From contig NC_088917.1 in the NCBI RefSeq assembly GCF_963576675.1, positions 13,854,001 through 13,918,000 on the forward strand: a DNA stretch of 64,000 nucleotides. The letters are read 5' to 3'. The notes beneath the pieces were generated by a model. It was not told where the DNA came from. It made no database searches and saw only the letters and a list, made by a program, of their open reading frames with translations. Source of the stretch: Euphorbia lathyris. Its lineage: Eukaryota > Streptophyta > Magnoliopsida > Malpighiales > Euphorbiaceae. Within the stretch, counting starts at the first letter, position 1. The number at the start of each line of letters is the position of its first letter. This document shows, piece after piece, positions 12,001 to 24,095 of this stretch. The position numbers and the translations under genes are program-made.

Positions 12001-13988
12001 ATAAGCAGAAGCAACGCTCGACTCTTTCTGTTTTGATAAAATATTTTTTTCTTTCTCTTTTTATCTTTCAGGGTGTTTTCATCAATCCTGCTTTCATTGA
12101 GCCATTTGGGCTTACTCTTATAGAGGTACTTGCCCTTTTTTTTTTCTTTTTAATACGAGAAACTGCTTCAAATTTTAATTTCTAAGAGATCTAATTTAAG
12201 CTGCTTGCGGACAGGCTGCAGCTCATGGTCTGCCTATTGTTGCTACAAAAAATGGAGGTCCTGTAGACATTCATCGGGTGCGCCAACTGCTGGAGCCTTC
12301 TTATTGCTTAGGATGTGTTAGTAATTGCTGTGAATTTTATGTTTCATTCTAGTTTACCAACATAGATGATTCTCAGGTACTAGACAACGGATTACTTGTT
12401 GATCCCCATGAGCAGCAGTCTATTGCTGATGCTCTTCTGAAGCTGGTTTCGGATAAACAACTTTGGGCAAGATGCAGACAGAACGGACTAAAAAACATTC
12501 ACCTCTTTTCATGGACAGAGCACTGCAAAACATACTTAGCTCGAATAGCCAGTTGCAAGTCTAGGCAGCCGGAGTGGAAAACAAGTGGAGATGAGCCTCA
12601 AAGTCCAGAACCAGATTCACCTAATGATTCTTTGAGAGACATTCAGGATATCTCTTTGAATTTCAAGCTTTCACTGGATGGAGAAAAAATTGAAAGTGGA
12701 GTTCTTGAGAATTCTTTAGATAATGAGGAAAATGCTGTGGATCGTAATGTTTTGACATCTTCGAAAGGTGCTACACAAGGCACTCGAAATGAATCAGCAG
12801 CCAAAGTGAACCATAATGTTGGTAGTAGTAAATTTCCAGTACTGAAGAGAAGAAAATATGTTTTCGTTATTGCAGTTGATGGCGATACGACTGCAGATTT
12901 TCTCGAAACCATTAAGTTAGTTGTTCAGGTAACAAGGAAGGAAAATTCTACAGGGTTGATGGGTTACATATTGTCAACAGCCATGACCATATCAGAAGTG
13001 CACTCTCTTTTGGAGTCGGGTGGATTGAAGCCGTTGGATTTTGATGCATTTATCTGTAATAGTGGTAGTGAAATCTATTATCCATCTTCAACCATTGAGG
13101 GAGATTCTGGTCTTCCGTTCGTGTTAGATTTGGATTATCACTCTCACATTGACTACCGGTGGGGTGGTGAAGGTTTAAGGAAGACTTTGGTTCGATGGGC
13201 GGCTTCTGTCAATGATAGGACAGGGAAGGAACAAATTATTACAGAAGATGAATCTGGTTCTACTGCACATTGCTATGCATTTAAAGTGAAAGAACCTTCA
13301 AAGGTAAAATGTCTCCCTCTGCCCTTCATACCAGCTTACTAAATTCTGCTTTCAAAGAACACTAAAATTTAAGTGTATTCATCACATATTCAAATCTTAT
13401 ATCATACTTGATTTGTCTTACAGATTCCTCCAGTTAAAGAACTCGGAAAACTAATGAGAATTCAAGGTCTTCGATGCCATGTTATCTATAGTCAAAATGG
13501 TACGAAGCTAAATGTGATTCCCGTATTGGCTTCTCGATCCCAAGCTCTCAGGTAAACTTGTTGCTGAAATCATCCATTTTTGTTTTCCAAATCTATCTTC
13601 AGAAGATAAAAAAAATAGTGTCTGATCTTAACTTGAGCAATCTAGGCTTAAAACTATTGGCTGATCACATCATTCTCAAGTTCGATATTAAAACTACTTC
13701 TGCAGGTATCTGCATATTCGATGGGGAACAGACTTGTCGAACATTGTGGTTTTCGTCGGAGAAAGTGGGGATACCGATTACGAAAGCTTATTAGGTGGAC
13801 TCCACAAGTCGGTAATACTGAAAGGAGTTGATACAGCTGCTTGTCAGCTTCATGCTAACAGAAGCTACCCTCTGGAAGATGTTGTACCATTTGGCAGCTC
13901 CAACATCATCGAAAGTGACCGATTAGAAGCGGATTACATAAGGGAATCACTGGAGAAACTTGGTATTTTCAAACTCATCTTTAAATGA
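9070..13988 (+). CDS. SPS: Sucrose-phosphate synthase, family A (13 exons, 1052 aa)
   Basis: Cytosolic enzyme joining UDP-glucose and fructose-6-phosphate to give sucrose-6-phosphate, a key step of sucrose synthesis. Exons: 9070-9252, 9362-9451, 9845-10086, 10247-10310, 10432-11130, 11259-11375, 11566-11697, 11796-11972, 12072-12125, 12215-12277, 12377-13303, 13424-13551, 13706-13988. All join in frame. The N-terminal [16 protein letters not shown] and [13 protein letters not shown] start match plant SPS. RISSVD (residues 147-152) is the regulatory phosphoserine region. The GT4 domain contains [29 protein letters not shown] and the E-x7-E motif (E578, E586). After an acidic variable linker (about 640-740) comes the SPP-like domain beginning VFVIAVDGD. 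Intron 3 has a GC donor. Length is normal for the family and no lesions were seen. Family A is assigned from overall resemblance. Confidence 0.96.
10087..10246 (+). other. GC-AG intron in the SPS gene
   Basis: Exon 3 must end ...CTGATAAG and exon 4 begin TCTTCATGG to give the conserved [11 protein letters not shown]. The donor is therefore AAG followed by GCATGA, a GC donor, with a normal TTTTTCAG acceptor. The GT in GTACTG a few bases upstream would break the frame and delete conserved residues. All other introns of this gene are GT-AG. Confidence 0.85.
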
Positions 13989-15017
13989 ATGAACTTTCAC
14001 TTTTTTTCCGTTCTGAAATTTTACCATTTCTGCATAGAGCTGCCCTAGAGTAGATATGCATACATATACACTTCTCTTCTGCTATTGTCCAGTTTGTTTT
14101 GTTGTGCTTTGTAGAGTTGAATACACAGAAAGGTATATAAGATGTTAAAAATGTTAATTTTGTTGAATTTGTAATTTGATCTCAGTTTGTACGTGTGTTT
14201 TCTTTCCCTTTCTTTTTTTTTTTTTTATTGACAAAGTGGTGTCATCTTAGTAGGATTGTCAATTTTAACACGAAAATACGATCGAGACCACCCGTTTGTC
14301 ACGACCCGTTTGACGTGATTGTTGGTTTTGTTTCCTCTGTATTATATATGGCCAGCATATGGAATATAGAGGATAACCGGTTTTCTCCCGTAGTTTAATT
14401 AATTCTCTCCAAAAAAATCAAAGATCTGTAAATGAATTCGGTTAGAAATCTGTCGGGATTTGCAATTCCTTCGAATGACCTTATTTTCTCCGGTTGACCT
14501 AATTTGTTAATGTTAGGGGTAAAATTGTTATTGACCGTCAACATTAAAGTAAAATTGTACTATTTTAAACGTTAGGGGTAAAATTGCTCCTAGGTGTAAA
14601 CGCTAGGGTCCACCTTATCCCAATAAATAAATAAATTATCTTGTTTAAATTCTTCCACACAATGGAATCCATCAAAAATAAAGATAGGTTAGTTAAAAAG
14701 GAACTTTGAATATAAAGTTTAACTAACCTTGGCCATCCACTCATGGATAAGCCACAATAACCTTTGATTTATATAGTTTCCAATGGCAAATAAATATACA
14801 TCTTTTTCCTCCACCCTCAACTGCACACCCCAGCCTACCAGACACAGGTGGGACCCCAAGGTCTGGGGTTTTTTATTTTATTCAACTTATGCTTATGAAA
14901 CCCCTTCTTAAAACGGATCTGGAATAATTGATTAATAGAGCTGCTCATTAAGTGTGTAATGTGATCCATAAAATAATGGATGATCTACCATTGTGTAAGG
15001 TTCATCAAGATGTATAG
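13989..15017. other. SPS 3' flank and repeat-derived spacer
   Basis: No gene seen. The first 200 bp should hold the SPS 3' UTR. 14512-14630 is a fragment of the long-TIR MITE family found whole at 17222 and 51658: two copies of GGGGTAAAATTG-type phrases, ending CCACCTTATCCC. 14820-14870 is a short C-rich patch. Confidence 0.5.
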
Positions 15018-15930
15018 GTGCACCGCCATAGCCGCTCTCTGCCCAGCATGAATGAGAATGAAAGAGGTTTCGCGTCTAGATGGATCATCAGGATTAGGAA
15101 GCGAGCTCTTCTTTTATATTACCCATCTCTGCAACCACCCTACAGGGATTCTCCTCAAAGAGATTAAATTAAAACATATATTTAGATTTTCTCGTCTATT
15201 CAGAGGTAACAAAGTGGACTTATTCGCCCCTGTCTCTTATTCCCAGGAGTTTTTGACGTTACATGGTATTTTATCGGAAGTAAATTCCAGGGGGCTGAGG
15301 GAGAAGTCACATCTTCAAACTCTGGCAATTGGCGGCAATATCTAAACTTATCAGATGATAAGGAAAGAGATTCTGCCCCCGAACCCTCCACAGCCCCGGC
15401 CCCCGCCTTAAGGGAGGCCGCCCACGAACCATCAACCTCATCCACGTGGAGTGGCTCGTGGATTGAGAAATGGCTTTCTTCGGAGATCTCATCTTCGGCC
15501 CCAAACCAGGGTCCGCCCGCCGTCGACCAAAACCAGGGGGGACACGAAGCAAGAAATCCACCAACCGAGGTCATGGGGCCGGAAGCTCCTAGTCCTTCGT
15601 GGTTACAAAACTATATTAAAAGCGTTTTTCAAAGGGCGTAGAACCCGCTCTGACATTATAGAACGACTTTGGGAGGATCTTAGGCTCGAAAGAGCTTCCC
15701 CAGAAAAGCGGATGAAGATCCTTCAAATTATGGAGGAGATGTACGAGAACTCGGATTCATTTCAGAATAAGAATTCGAGACTCGACATCGACTTAGCTGT
15801 CAGCATTTCCGATTGGGGCGATCATGAAAATATGAAAAAGTTATGTTTTACCGGTAAAATTGTCTTAAAGAAGATAGAAGGGAATTCAAATCTTACTTTT
15901 TCATGCCTTCTCTATATGTGAAAAGTCTCA
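15018..15930 (+). other. Unidentified island with overlapping open frames
   Basis: I do not recognise this segment. It is richer in G+C (notably 15360-15600) than the surrounding DNA. Three frames are partly open over it. One runs 15052-15345 (97 codons). A second, about 15260-15640, is rich in Pro, Ser and Ala (EPSTAPAPALREAAHEPSTS). A third, 15451-15921 (156 codons), begins very basic and continues with RLWEDLRLERASPEKRMKIL, a helical charged stretch. Overlapping frames of unlike composition can mark compact viral-type sequence, but also chance. No LTR, TIR or poly(A) boundary was found. It could be a captured gene fragment or an old viral insertion. No function is assigned. Confidence 0.3.
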
Positions 15931-16722
15931 AGTCAATTTCCCTTCGGAGAAGAGAATTTCAATCTCACTTTTTGACGAAGTTAATAATATGTTACTAATT
16001 TTATTTACATTAAGTATAACTCAATTGATACATTTATGTAAATAGAGGACAGATGAGAGGTGATGGAATCAATTAGAGTTGTAATGAGTCAAGCCACTCA
16101 TGACTGGCTTAATATTCAGTTTGATAAAATTCCGTTTGTATTTGGCTTGATTTTATAAATGGGTCAAACTTAAGCACGAAGAAATTTGGCTCGAAAGCTT
16201 ATGAGCAGGCTCGACTATAGATTCATGATCAAACTTGATTATAATGTTTATGGATGCGCTCGTGAACAAGCAAGCTTGGTTCCACTTTTTTTTAATAATG
16301 ATATTTCAATAAAAGGGATGTAAAACAATTAGTGTTTTGTGTTTGCAAGTAGTGTATTAGAAACCAATGTAATTAATGAACATAATTAATGAGTTGCTTA
16401 CGAGAAATTCATGAACAGAACTAACGAGCTGGTTGCGAGTAGCTTACGAACATGATATTAAATTTGGCTTTATCAATTTTCTAACGAGCTAAGCATGGGG
16501 AGGTGAAAGCTCGGCTCGATTACACCACAGAATCAATACTGATCTTTTTTTTAACTCAATTTCTTTAATATTTAAAAAAAAACGATGTACTTTCCTTTTT
16601 TTTCTTTTTATTGTTGTTATAATTCTTTAAAATCAAGCTTATAGAAGTTGAAATTTGCTCTTAAAAAAATTCGAACTCGACTTACAATACAATAACTTTT
16701 ATCAAAGGGTCCCATATTAACG
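15931..16722. other. Non-coding, repeat-like DNA
   Basis: AT-rich sequence without credible genes. 16080-16520 repeats phrases such as GGCTCGA, CGAGC and ACGAGCT in both orientations, the style of old plant transposon debris. 16560-16720 is A/T runs. Confidence 0.5.
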
Positions 16723-16798
16723 GGGTGTTTGGTTGCTCATTTTCACACTTTTGTTTGCTTTTTCACTTTAAAAATGAGAGTTTTAGGTGTTTTGTTAG

Positions 16799-16945
16799 TG
16801 ACCTCCTGTTTGCCTTTTGCATCTGAAAAGCGGCATTAGGTGTTTGGTTAGTGACCTCATGTTTGCCTTTTGCATCTGAAAAGCGGCATTAGGTGTTTGG
16901 TTAGTGACCTCATGTTTGCCTTTTACACCTGAAAAGCAGCCTTTT
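16799..16945 (+). repeat. 53-bp tandem repeat, about 2.8 copies
   Basis: Units start at about 16799, 16852 and 16905, each opening GTGACCTC(A/C)TGTTTGCC and containing TCTGAAAAGCGGCATTAGG. The first two units differ by one base in the visible part. It lies near the left end of the hAT-like cluster. Confidence 0.85.
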
Positions 16946-17221
16946 ACAAAAGTAGAGATTCTCTGCTTTTTGGAAAAACAGATTTTTCCAACAGCAAACT
17001 GTAACATCAAACATTAAGGGCCCGTTTGGTTCAGTTGTTAGCTAATAGCTGTTGCGGTTGCTGTTAGCTGTTTGCAGTTGCAGTAAGCTGTTTGCAATTG
17101 CAGTAAGCTGTTAGCTGTTTAATTACTAGTGTTTGGTAAAATTATATTGAAATGCTGCTGTTCAGATTTAAAATGTCTAAAATGGACATGTTTTAAATTA
17201 ATCAACAATGAAATTATAAAA

Positions 17222-17808
17222 GGGAAAAATGTGAAAAAAATACTCATAATGTTTACAACTAGGAATAAATTTACTCTTGACGTTTAAAATGATGCAATTT
17301 TACCTATAACACTGGCAGTTAAGAGCAATTTATCCATAACATTGACAAGTTTGGTCAATTTCAAATATTATTAGAACACATAGATATTTTATTTCTTATT
17401 CTACACCAATTACACATATTAGTAGTTTTAAAAAAGAGTTCTCATATTTTTTTTTTGTAATTTATTAATAAAATTGAAAATTAATATTTATAAATTCGGT
17501 GAAATATTTGAATTTTTTTTGTCCAACTTGTACAAATATTTTTTTATTTTCTTAAAAAAAATTCATGTCTAATCATATGTTTGTGATCTGTTACTAACGA
17601 CGATAAAATGGTACACATGTGAAGTGTAGATGACAATATTCATGATCAAGAAGGCAGTTTGATAAATTATTTCTCAAGTTGACCCAACTTATCAGTGGTG
17701 AAATTGATTTTGATTGCCAATATTAGGTGTATAATTGCACAATTTTAGACGTTAAAAGGTAAAATTGCTCCTAGCTATAAATGTTAGGGGTATTTTAGCA
17801 CTTTATCC
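17222..17808. mobile_element. Long-TIR MITE, Mutator-like, 9-bp target duplication
   Basis: 587-bp element flanked by a perfect 9-bp direct repeat ATTATAAAA (17213-17221 and 17809-17817). The left end (GGGAAAAATGTG..., then TTACTCTTGACGTTTAAAAT) and the inverted right end (...ACGTTAAAAGGTAAAATTG, then ATTTTAGCACTTTATCCT) form an imperfect terminal inverted repeat of about 80 bp. It has no coding capacity. The 9-bp duplication and long TIRs point to the Mutator superfamily. Relatives lie at 51658-52221 (whole) and 14512-14630 (fragment). Confidence 0.75.
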
Positions 17809-18246
17809 TATTATAAAATAAAAAATGTGTTACACAAATTAATAAAAATAATCTATATAAAAATAAAAAATTTATTGAATGCAATAAAAAAATATTCTTC
17901 CGGTAATTATTTTGTAGAAATATAAATAATGTTAAAGAATAAACATATTTTGTGCAAATAAAAAGGATAATTTGTCAATAATAAATAACTACAAACAGCT
18001 GTTTATGAAAAGCTCCAAATAGGAGCTTTTCGTGAAACGCTCCAAAATCCTGCAGATTTCAGAAAAAATGCTAAACGCTGCGGTTATATAAACCTAACTA
18101 AACGCTATTTTTCCTGCGGTTTGGAGTGAAACGCTAAACGCTCATCCGAAAAGCTAAAACAAACACCCCCTAAATAGCAACATCAAACAGCAAACTGTAA
18201 TAGTAAACAGCAACATCAAACAGTAGGTAAAACAAACAGACCCTAA

Positions 18247-18685
18247 ATAATACGGGTATATATTATAAAAAAAAAAGCATTTTAAAAAAAAATATATATA
18301 TATTTTAATCATATATATAACGGACACTTTTAATAATTGATGTAAGTTTCATATAAGTTCATCATTATTGTATAATTGAAATTATTTCTAAAAATATCTA
18401 ATAGATGACATACTCATTTAAGCCGAAAAATGCAAACAAAAGATATTTGGAAATAGTTTCTTTAAATTTCTCAATTGACTTGCATTTAATTCCTGTAAGT
18501 TTCTCAATTGACTAACTAATCAGATAATTAATTAAACAGAACATAGGAGATAAATTAGGACTCTGAGATTTGCTAAAATTCTACTCCTTAACTACTTTTC
18601 AAATTAATAATAATAATAATAACAAAATCACTATAATCCCTACATTAATTCATAATTAACGTAATTAATGAAATAATCATCAACC
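18247..18685 (+). promoter_or_regulatory. Upstream region of the first GT47 gene
   Basis: AT-rich with no reading frame of note. It holds poly-A/T runs, TATATA stretches and an (AAT)n-like run just before the gene. The start codon at 18686 sits in CCATGG-like context (AACCATGGC). Individual promoter elements cannot be assigned with confidence. Confidence 0.35.
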
Positions 18686-19446
18686 ATGGCTGATTTCACC
18701 TGCTCTTCTCCTTCATTGCTACTCTACCCTACACTATTTTTCATTCTTTTTTTCTCTAATATTGATAATCATAATTTCCATTTTTTCACCCCCATTTCTT
18801 CTTCAAATCAAACCAACATTATTTCTCCATTTCCAAGTCCAAATTTGGACTCCAACAATGGAATTATATCTAGTAATGTTTCCGTTGTGAAAATGAAGAC
18901 TCGGATTGAGGAGATTGAAGAAGGTTTAGCTAGAGCAAGATCCGCGATTCGGGAGGTGAGTCGGACTCGGAATTATTCGTGTTATAGCCAGGAGAAGAGG
19001 TTTATGCCTAGAGGAGATGTCTACATTAACCCTTATGCCTTTCATCAGTTAGTATCTTCCTTCTCTTTTTTCAATTTATGTTGCTTTGAATTTATGTTTA
19101 CATAAACCCTAATTAGCCTACCAGTGTGGATACAGTAGTAAGGAATTGAAACTTCATTTAGGGTGTGCATTATTCGGTTAAAGCCTAATTACCAAGCTGA
19201 ATCCACTCATTTCGGTTTTTTGAATCGGTTTCTCAGTCATCTCAGTTCATAACATTTATAATTTTAAGTGTATTTTGATTCAATTCAGTGTGATAAAGAA
19301 TGTTAAAAAAACCAAAATGAATCAAATTTGTTTTAGCTATTTTTACTGTTGGAAAAAGGTAAACACCCCTACATATATTCTATATTTATGTATACATATT
19401 TGATTTTAGAAATTTTATTTATTTATTGATGATAATAATAATAATA

Positions 19447-19493
<47 letters not shown>

Positions 19494-22400
19494 GTTCGAA
19501 TTTTTTGGGGACGTAAGGGGTAAAAAATTTGGACTTTAGTCCACTCTACTGCATTTTGAAAAAAGAATAGAAACAAAAGATAATAATCCAAAACTAATTA
19601 TGTTTTGAAAGTATTTTAAGTTTTTTTATTGTTGAAGTAAATTAATTAATGAAATATAGTGAGTTTTATTTTTTTTCATTATTTTATCTAAATTCGATTT
19701 TTTCCGTTTAAAAATTAACTAAACCAAAAATGTTTGTTTACATACTATTCCATCATCAGATAAGTTTCAATTATTTTGCTATTTCGGTTTTCGGTTTTTT
19801 TAATTTGATTGATCGGTTTTAATTATTTTGATATTTCGGTTTTCAGTTTTTTTTAATTTGATTTTGATATTTTGATTTAGTTCGGTATAATAAAGAATGT
19901 AAAAAAAAACCGAACTAAACCAGAAATTTAATTTTTTTATTATATTATTGTTTTTTTTTTTAGAATGCAAACATTTCATTAGATAATAAGATTAGTACAA
20001 TAATAACATGAAAACGGTAAGGAATAAAACCTTACATAAGTATAGGCTATGCCTAATATATGATCCACAATGGCAAGAAATAAACTACAAAGAGTAAAAA
20101 AACTCATTAAAGGTACCACTAACACAAACAACAAATGGAACATATATTGCCCGTCATTCCAAATTCGCAGAGAAGGAACTGTAGTCCTGATTTCTTCATT
20201 TAACCCATTCGGAATTTTCGGATCAGAATCCTTTCTTTTGCAATCCCGTAGATCTAGTGTTCTACGGATAAGATCTACCATTTCCGCTCTTGCTAAACCA
20301 AAAAAGGTTACAAACGAAAAGATGATGAACAACAGATACAGATCAAACGGATTAAGAGATCCAGTAAAATATATGAAATCCAACGAAAAAAAATTTATCA
20401 AACAAAGAAAAAAAAAACTAGAAGAACAGAAACGATGAGTGAGGAAGAAGGAAGACAAGCCCCCTTCTTCCTTCTCAATTAAACAACAACAAAATAAATT
20501 TGTAATCAAAACAAAGGAAGAAGATAGAAAGGAATTTGGGTGGTTATGAATTTCAAAAAATTCTCAGAGAGAAAAAACCGAAAGAATATTATTATTGTTA
20601 AGATAATAATGAAAAATAGGTTCTAATTTTACGGAGATTGGTAAAATTGGTGTATTGTGAAAGTATTATATTTTTTATTGTTGAAAGTAAATAATTAAGG
20701 AAATATAGTGCGTTTTATTTGTTATTTTTATTATTTATTTTATCTAAACTTTTTTTTTAGGAATCAAACCAAAATGTTTAGTTTTACGTACAATTCCGTT
20801 TGAGGCGGTTTTCGGTTTTTTCAATTCGGTCTTGAACGGATGCCACTTCTAACCCGGGTTCAATATTCCCAATATGCCCATAATTGTTAGTGTTTCTATA
20901 GCTCCAAATTTTCTCGTATTCGAGATTTTCCCTATTTATTTTCGGATAATCGGAGATATCGTTCCTTTCCCGATTTATTAATGTTAATTTTGAATGACAG
21001 GAGCTGCATTGAAATGGAGAAAAGATTTAGGGTTTGGACATACAAAGAAGGAGAAATACCATTATTTCATAATGGTCCAATGAACAACATATATTCAACA
21101 GAGGGTCAATTTATGGCTGAAATGGAAAGCGGAAAAAATCCATTTTCTGCTTCAATTCCCAACGAAGCTCTTGCGTTTTTCGTTCCCGTCGGTGTTGTCG
21201 GTATAATCAAATATGTTTACCGGCCATACACCGATTACTCTCGCCACCGGTTGCAAGGCATTGTCAAGGACTATATTCAGGCCATTTCTACCAATTATCC
21301 GTTTTGGAATCGAAGCTCCGGTGCTGATCATTTCTTTGTTTCTTGTCATGATTGGGTACGTATATATTCTTCTTCTTTTTCGTTTGTCGTTTAAATTAAG
21401 AGGGCGGAGGGACAGGGTCGTTGAATTCAGCCTCCCATCTCCAGTAGCGGAACGAAAGCCAAATATTCGGAGGTCTAGGGACTAAAATTTAGTAAGAAAG
21501 CCGATTTTACTTTTGGGATTAAGAAACAAGGACGTAAATATTTGTCGTAAATTCTGTCGGTAATTTCAAATCTGTCGCTGATTCTGGAAATAATGAATTA
21601 CCGACGGAATTTTTATATTTACGATGCAGTTTTCTGTCGTATATATAATTTTTAATAGTCCAAGAGTTGATGGATCCTCAGTGACCCCGATAGTTCCGTC
21701 CTTGTCCATCTCCTTATACGAACGTGTATTTTCCCCCGCTCCTTGTTAGGGGTGTGGATTACTCTGTTAGAACCGAACCGAATTACCAACCCGACTTAAT
21801 TTTGTTTTTCATTTCGAGTTTTTAGCTTTTCATTGGAATTAAAAAACCAAGCAGGGCCGAATTATTAGGATAATAATCCAATATAAGTATATGTGTTTTA
21901 TTTGTTGAGTTAAATTAATTGAAAAAATATAATATATCTTATTTCTTGTTTTTATTTTTATTTAAATTAGGGTTTTTCGGTTTAAAACCGATTTGAACCG
22001 AATATTTCAATTTTACATGGTATTCGGTTCATTGTCAGTGTTAAGTATTTGTATTTCGATATTCGATTTTTTCCATCCAGTACAATTTTAAACTTATGCA
22101 CACTCCTATTTCCTATTAAGTAGACGATTTAAGATCGATGAATATAAGTCAGAATCACTAATAGAAAAATTTCGGAGAAGTAAAATAAAATGAGATAGAT
22201 TTACGCTTCATTTACACTAATTGGAAAATTGATGTCGGTTTATAGATATTTAGTTTTTAACAATAATTATCTCCTATAAAGTCATCGGATGTATTACTCT
22301 AAAAATACCGTAAAAATTCTCTAGATTTAGATATAACCGTTATAATAGTCGTAACGGTTGTAATTAATAATATTTTGTTCATTTGATCTATTTTTTCAGG

Positions 22401-23056
22401 CACCCGATGTTTCAGCTGCACACCCTCAACTTTACAAACATTTCATTAGGGTCCTTTGCAATGCTAACATCTCGGAAGGCTTTGTTCCGGCAAGAGATGT
22501 CTCGTTGCCCGAAATAAACCTGCCGGGCAATGAACTAATACCTAAACTTTCCGGTAAGTCTGCAGCCAATCGTCCGATTCTCGCTTTCTTCTCGGGCGGC
22601 AATCACGGATTAGTAAGAAATATTCTATTAAAACACTGGAAAGGGAAAGATAATGATATTCAAGTTTATGAATACCTACCGAAAAACATTAATTACACCG
22701 AACTAATGAGTCGGAGTAAGTACTGTTTATGCCCTAGCGGATGGGAGGTTGCTAGTCCGAGAGTACCGGAGTCAATATACGCGGGTTGTGTTCCGGTGAT
22801 CGTTTCAGATTACTATGCTTTACCGTTTAGTGATGTTCTTGATTGGAGTAAATTTTCCGTTCATATTCCGATCTCGAAGATACCGGAAATAAAGAGGATA
22901 CTAGAAAGAATTCCGATGAGCAAGTATTTGAAAATGCAAAAGAGAGTAATTCAAGTTCAAAGACACTTCGTTCTCAATAGGCCTGCTAAGCCTTTTGATG
23001 TTTTGTATATGGTTTTGCATTCTATTTGGCTTAGAAGACTTAATGTTCATATTTGA
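18686..23056 (+). CDS. GT47 exostosin-family glycosyltransferase (3 exons, 457 aa)
   Basis: Probable Golgi type II membrane glycosyltransferase of family GT47, like the Arabidopsis probable glycosyltransferases At5g03795 and At3g07620. The sugar substrate cannot be told. Exons: 18686-19047, 21001-21355, 22400-23056, all GT-AG and in frame (phases 2 and 0). Residues about 8-24 are hydrophobic (signal anchor), followed by an Asn/Ser-rich stem and the coil [16 protein letters not shown]. The exostosin domain starts at [16 protein letters not shown]. It includes [33 protein letters not shown] and [14 protein letters not shown] (about 363-376), and ends [11 protein letters not shown]. It is intact. 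The two introns contain transposon debris. The second GT47 gene at 45370 shares both intron positions, so the two are probably duplicates. Confidence 0.92.
19160..19374. mobile_element. Small CGGTTTT-rich MITE-like element in GT47 intron 1
   Basis: Begins AGGGTGTGCATTATTCGG and ends GGTAAACACCCCT, giving short inverted ends with TTTCGGTTTT-type phrases inside. The same vocabulary recurs at 19790-19920, 20800-20830 and 21748-22107. Superfamily uncertain. Confidence 0.4.
19431..19492. repeat. (AAT)n microsatellite
   Basis: About 20 ATA/AAT units in intron 1 of the first GT47 gene, with one interruption near 19446. Confidence 0.9.
19951..20585 (-). mobile_element. Possible retroposed transcript or SINE-like insertion in an intron
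   Basis: On the minus strand this stretch ends in a run of 11 A (T run at 19951-19961 on the plus strand). It is bordered by similar AT words (ATATTATTG left, ATTATTATTG right), a weak target-duplication candidate. A 176-codon minus-strand frame (20509-19979) fills most of it, with [19 protein letters not shown] and hydrophobic flanks. I do not recognise the protein. The poly(A) end, lack of introns and insertion within a host intron suggest reverse transcription. A LINE tail or an ordinary A-rich intron remains possible. Confidence 0.4.
21748..22107. mobile_element. MITE-like element in GT47 intron 2
   Basis: Starts AGGGGTGTGGATTAC and ends GCACACTCCT, which are inverted relatives of each other. 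It is filled with CGGTT and ACCGAA phrases. No coding capacity. It belongs to the same debris family as 19160-19374. Confidence 0.45.
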
Positions 23057-23652
23057 TAGGTTATATTCAAATAAATTCAAATTATTTAGGATCTATTTGA
23101 TTCGGTATGTATTATTACGGTTAGCTGTCTGTTATTAGTAGTTGGTAGAAGTTATTTGATTTTCCTTTCAAAATAGATATTAGCAGCCGATTCACAATTC
23201 TAACTAAAATAATTTTATCTGTTTAGAGCGAAAAAGTACAAAAATAATAATAATAATAATAATCAAAGGGACAATTAATTACAAGTTTAATTGATTAACA
23301 ATTAATATTATTCTAACATTGACTCATTGAATTGCTAAAATATAATGTACAAAATTTTAATTAATTAGTCTAGTAGTCAAGCTTTTATGCCTAAACATAT
23401 AGCATAATATGGTATATGTTAGACAATGATAATAATATATTAACCAAAAATATGGTTGGAAAAATAACAATATTTATTGTTATTATTTATCAATTTGAAG
23501 CTTAACTGTAATAGATATATGGAGTTTCGAATAACTTATATGTCAATGTATTTTATTTCACGAGATTTTTTCAACGATATATTATAATAAGTTCAAAACG
23601 GATATATAATGAAAGAGAAAGTGATACTAAAAGTGAAAATCTTGGAATTATT
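23057..23652. other. 3' flank of first GT47 gene, AT-rich
   Basis: Nothing gene-like. The GT47 3' UTR should occupy the first 200 bp or so. A short (AAT)n run lies at about 23243-23263. Confidence 0.5.
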
Positions 23653-24095
23653 TGTTAAGATTATAAACTCCGGATAAGGATTAGTAACCTAGTCTACATG
23701 TAATTGTAAATTCCTAGTCCATCTAGAATTGTGTTACATGACTAATTGAGGGATAAGATGGACTTTTCCATCCTATTAAAATTGCAGGAGCTTATCCCAC
23801 CTCCTTATATCACCCCCCTTCTTATATCACCCCCCTTCTGGGTATAAGAGTTGAGGGATAAGAGGCTTATCCCTCCTCTGTCTCACTCTTCTATCTCCCT
23901 AACAAACACGTGATAACTTATCTCGTGTTTTTTTATCCCTATCCCACCTCCTATATCCCTTATAACAAACACCCCGATAGAGTTTGTATATAGGACATGA
24001 CTTCTAGGGTTCAATCGTTGTAATTGTATAAATACATTATGAATATATTTAATGAAAGATAAGCCAGAATTAATTTCATGATCTCAATTGTTTTA

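Larger units (their letters stand above)
16723..18246. mobile_element. Nested hAT-like MITE cluster
   Basis: Ends resemble hAT-type short terminal repeats. GGGGTGTTTGGTTGC at about 16723 and GGGCCCGTTTGGTTC at about 17021 pair roughly with AACAAACACCCCC at about 18160 and AACAAACAGACCCT at about 18235. Interior phrases (CAGCTGTTTGC, GAAACGCTAAACGCT) recur in both orientations. The exact pairing of left and right ends and the 8-bp duplications could not be settled. The cluster is interrupted by a separate 587-bp element (17222-17808). Confidence 0.45.

Noticed and set aside
15200..15574. Minus-strand frames over the GC-rich island
   Set aside because: They are shadows produced by high G+C. 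The plus-strand frames have the more protein-like composition, and even those are unproven.
20070..20438. Plus-strand 122-codon Lys/Arg-rich frame in GT47 intron 1
   Set aside because: It is the complement of the minus-strand frame and the A-rich tract. Low-complexity composition explains it.
21530..21665. CACTA-type element remnant (CCGACGGAAT words)
   Set aside because: There are only two short inverted words (TTCTGTCGGTAATT and AATTACCGACGGAAT) and no CACTA ends. Too little to support a call.
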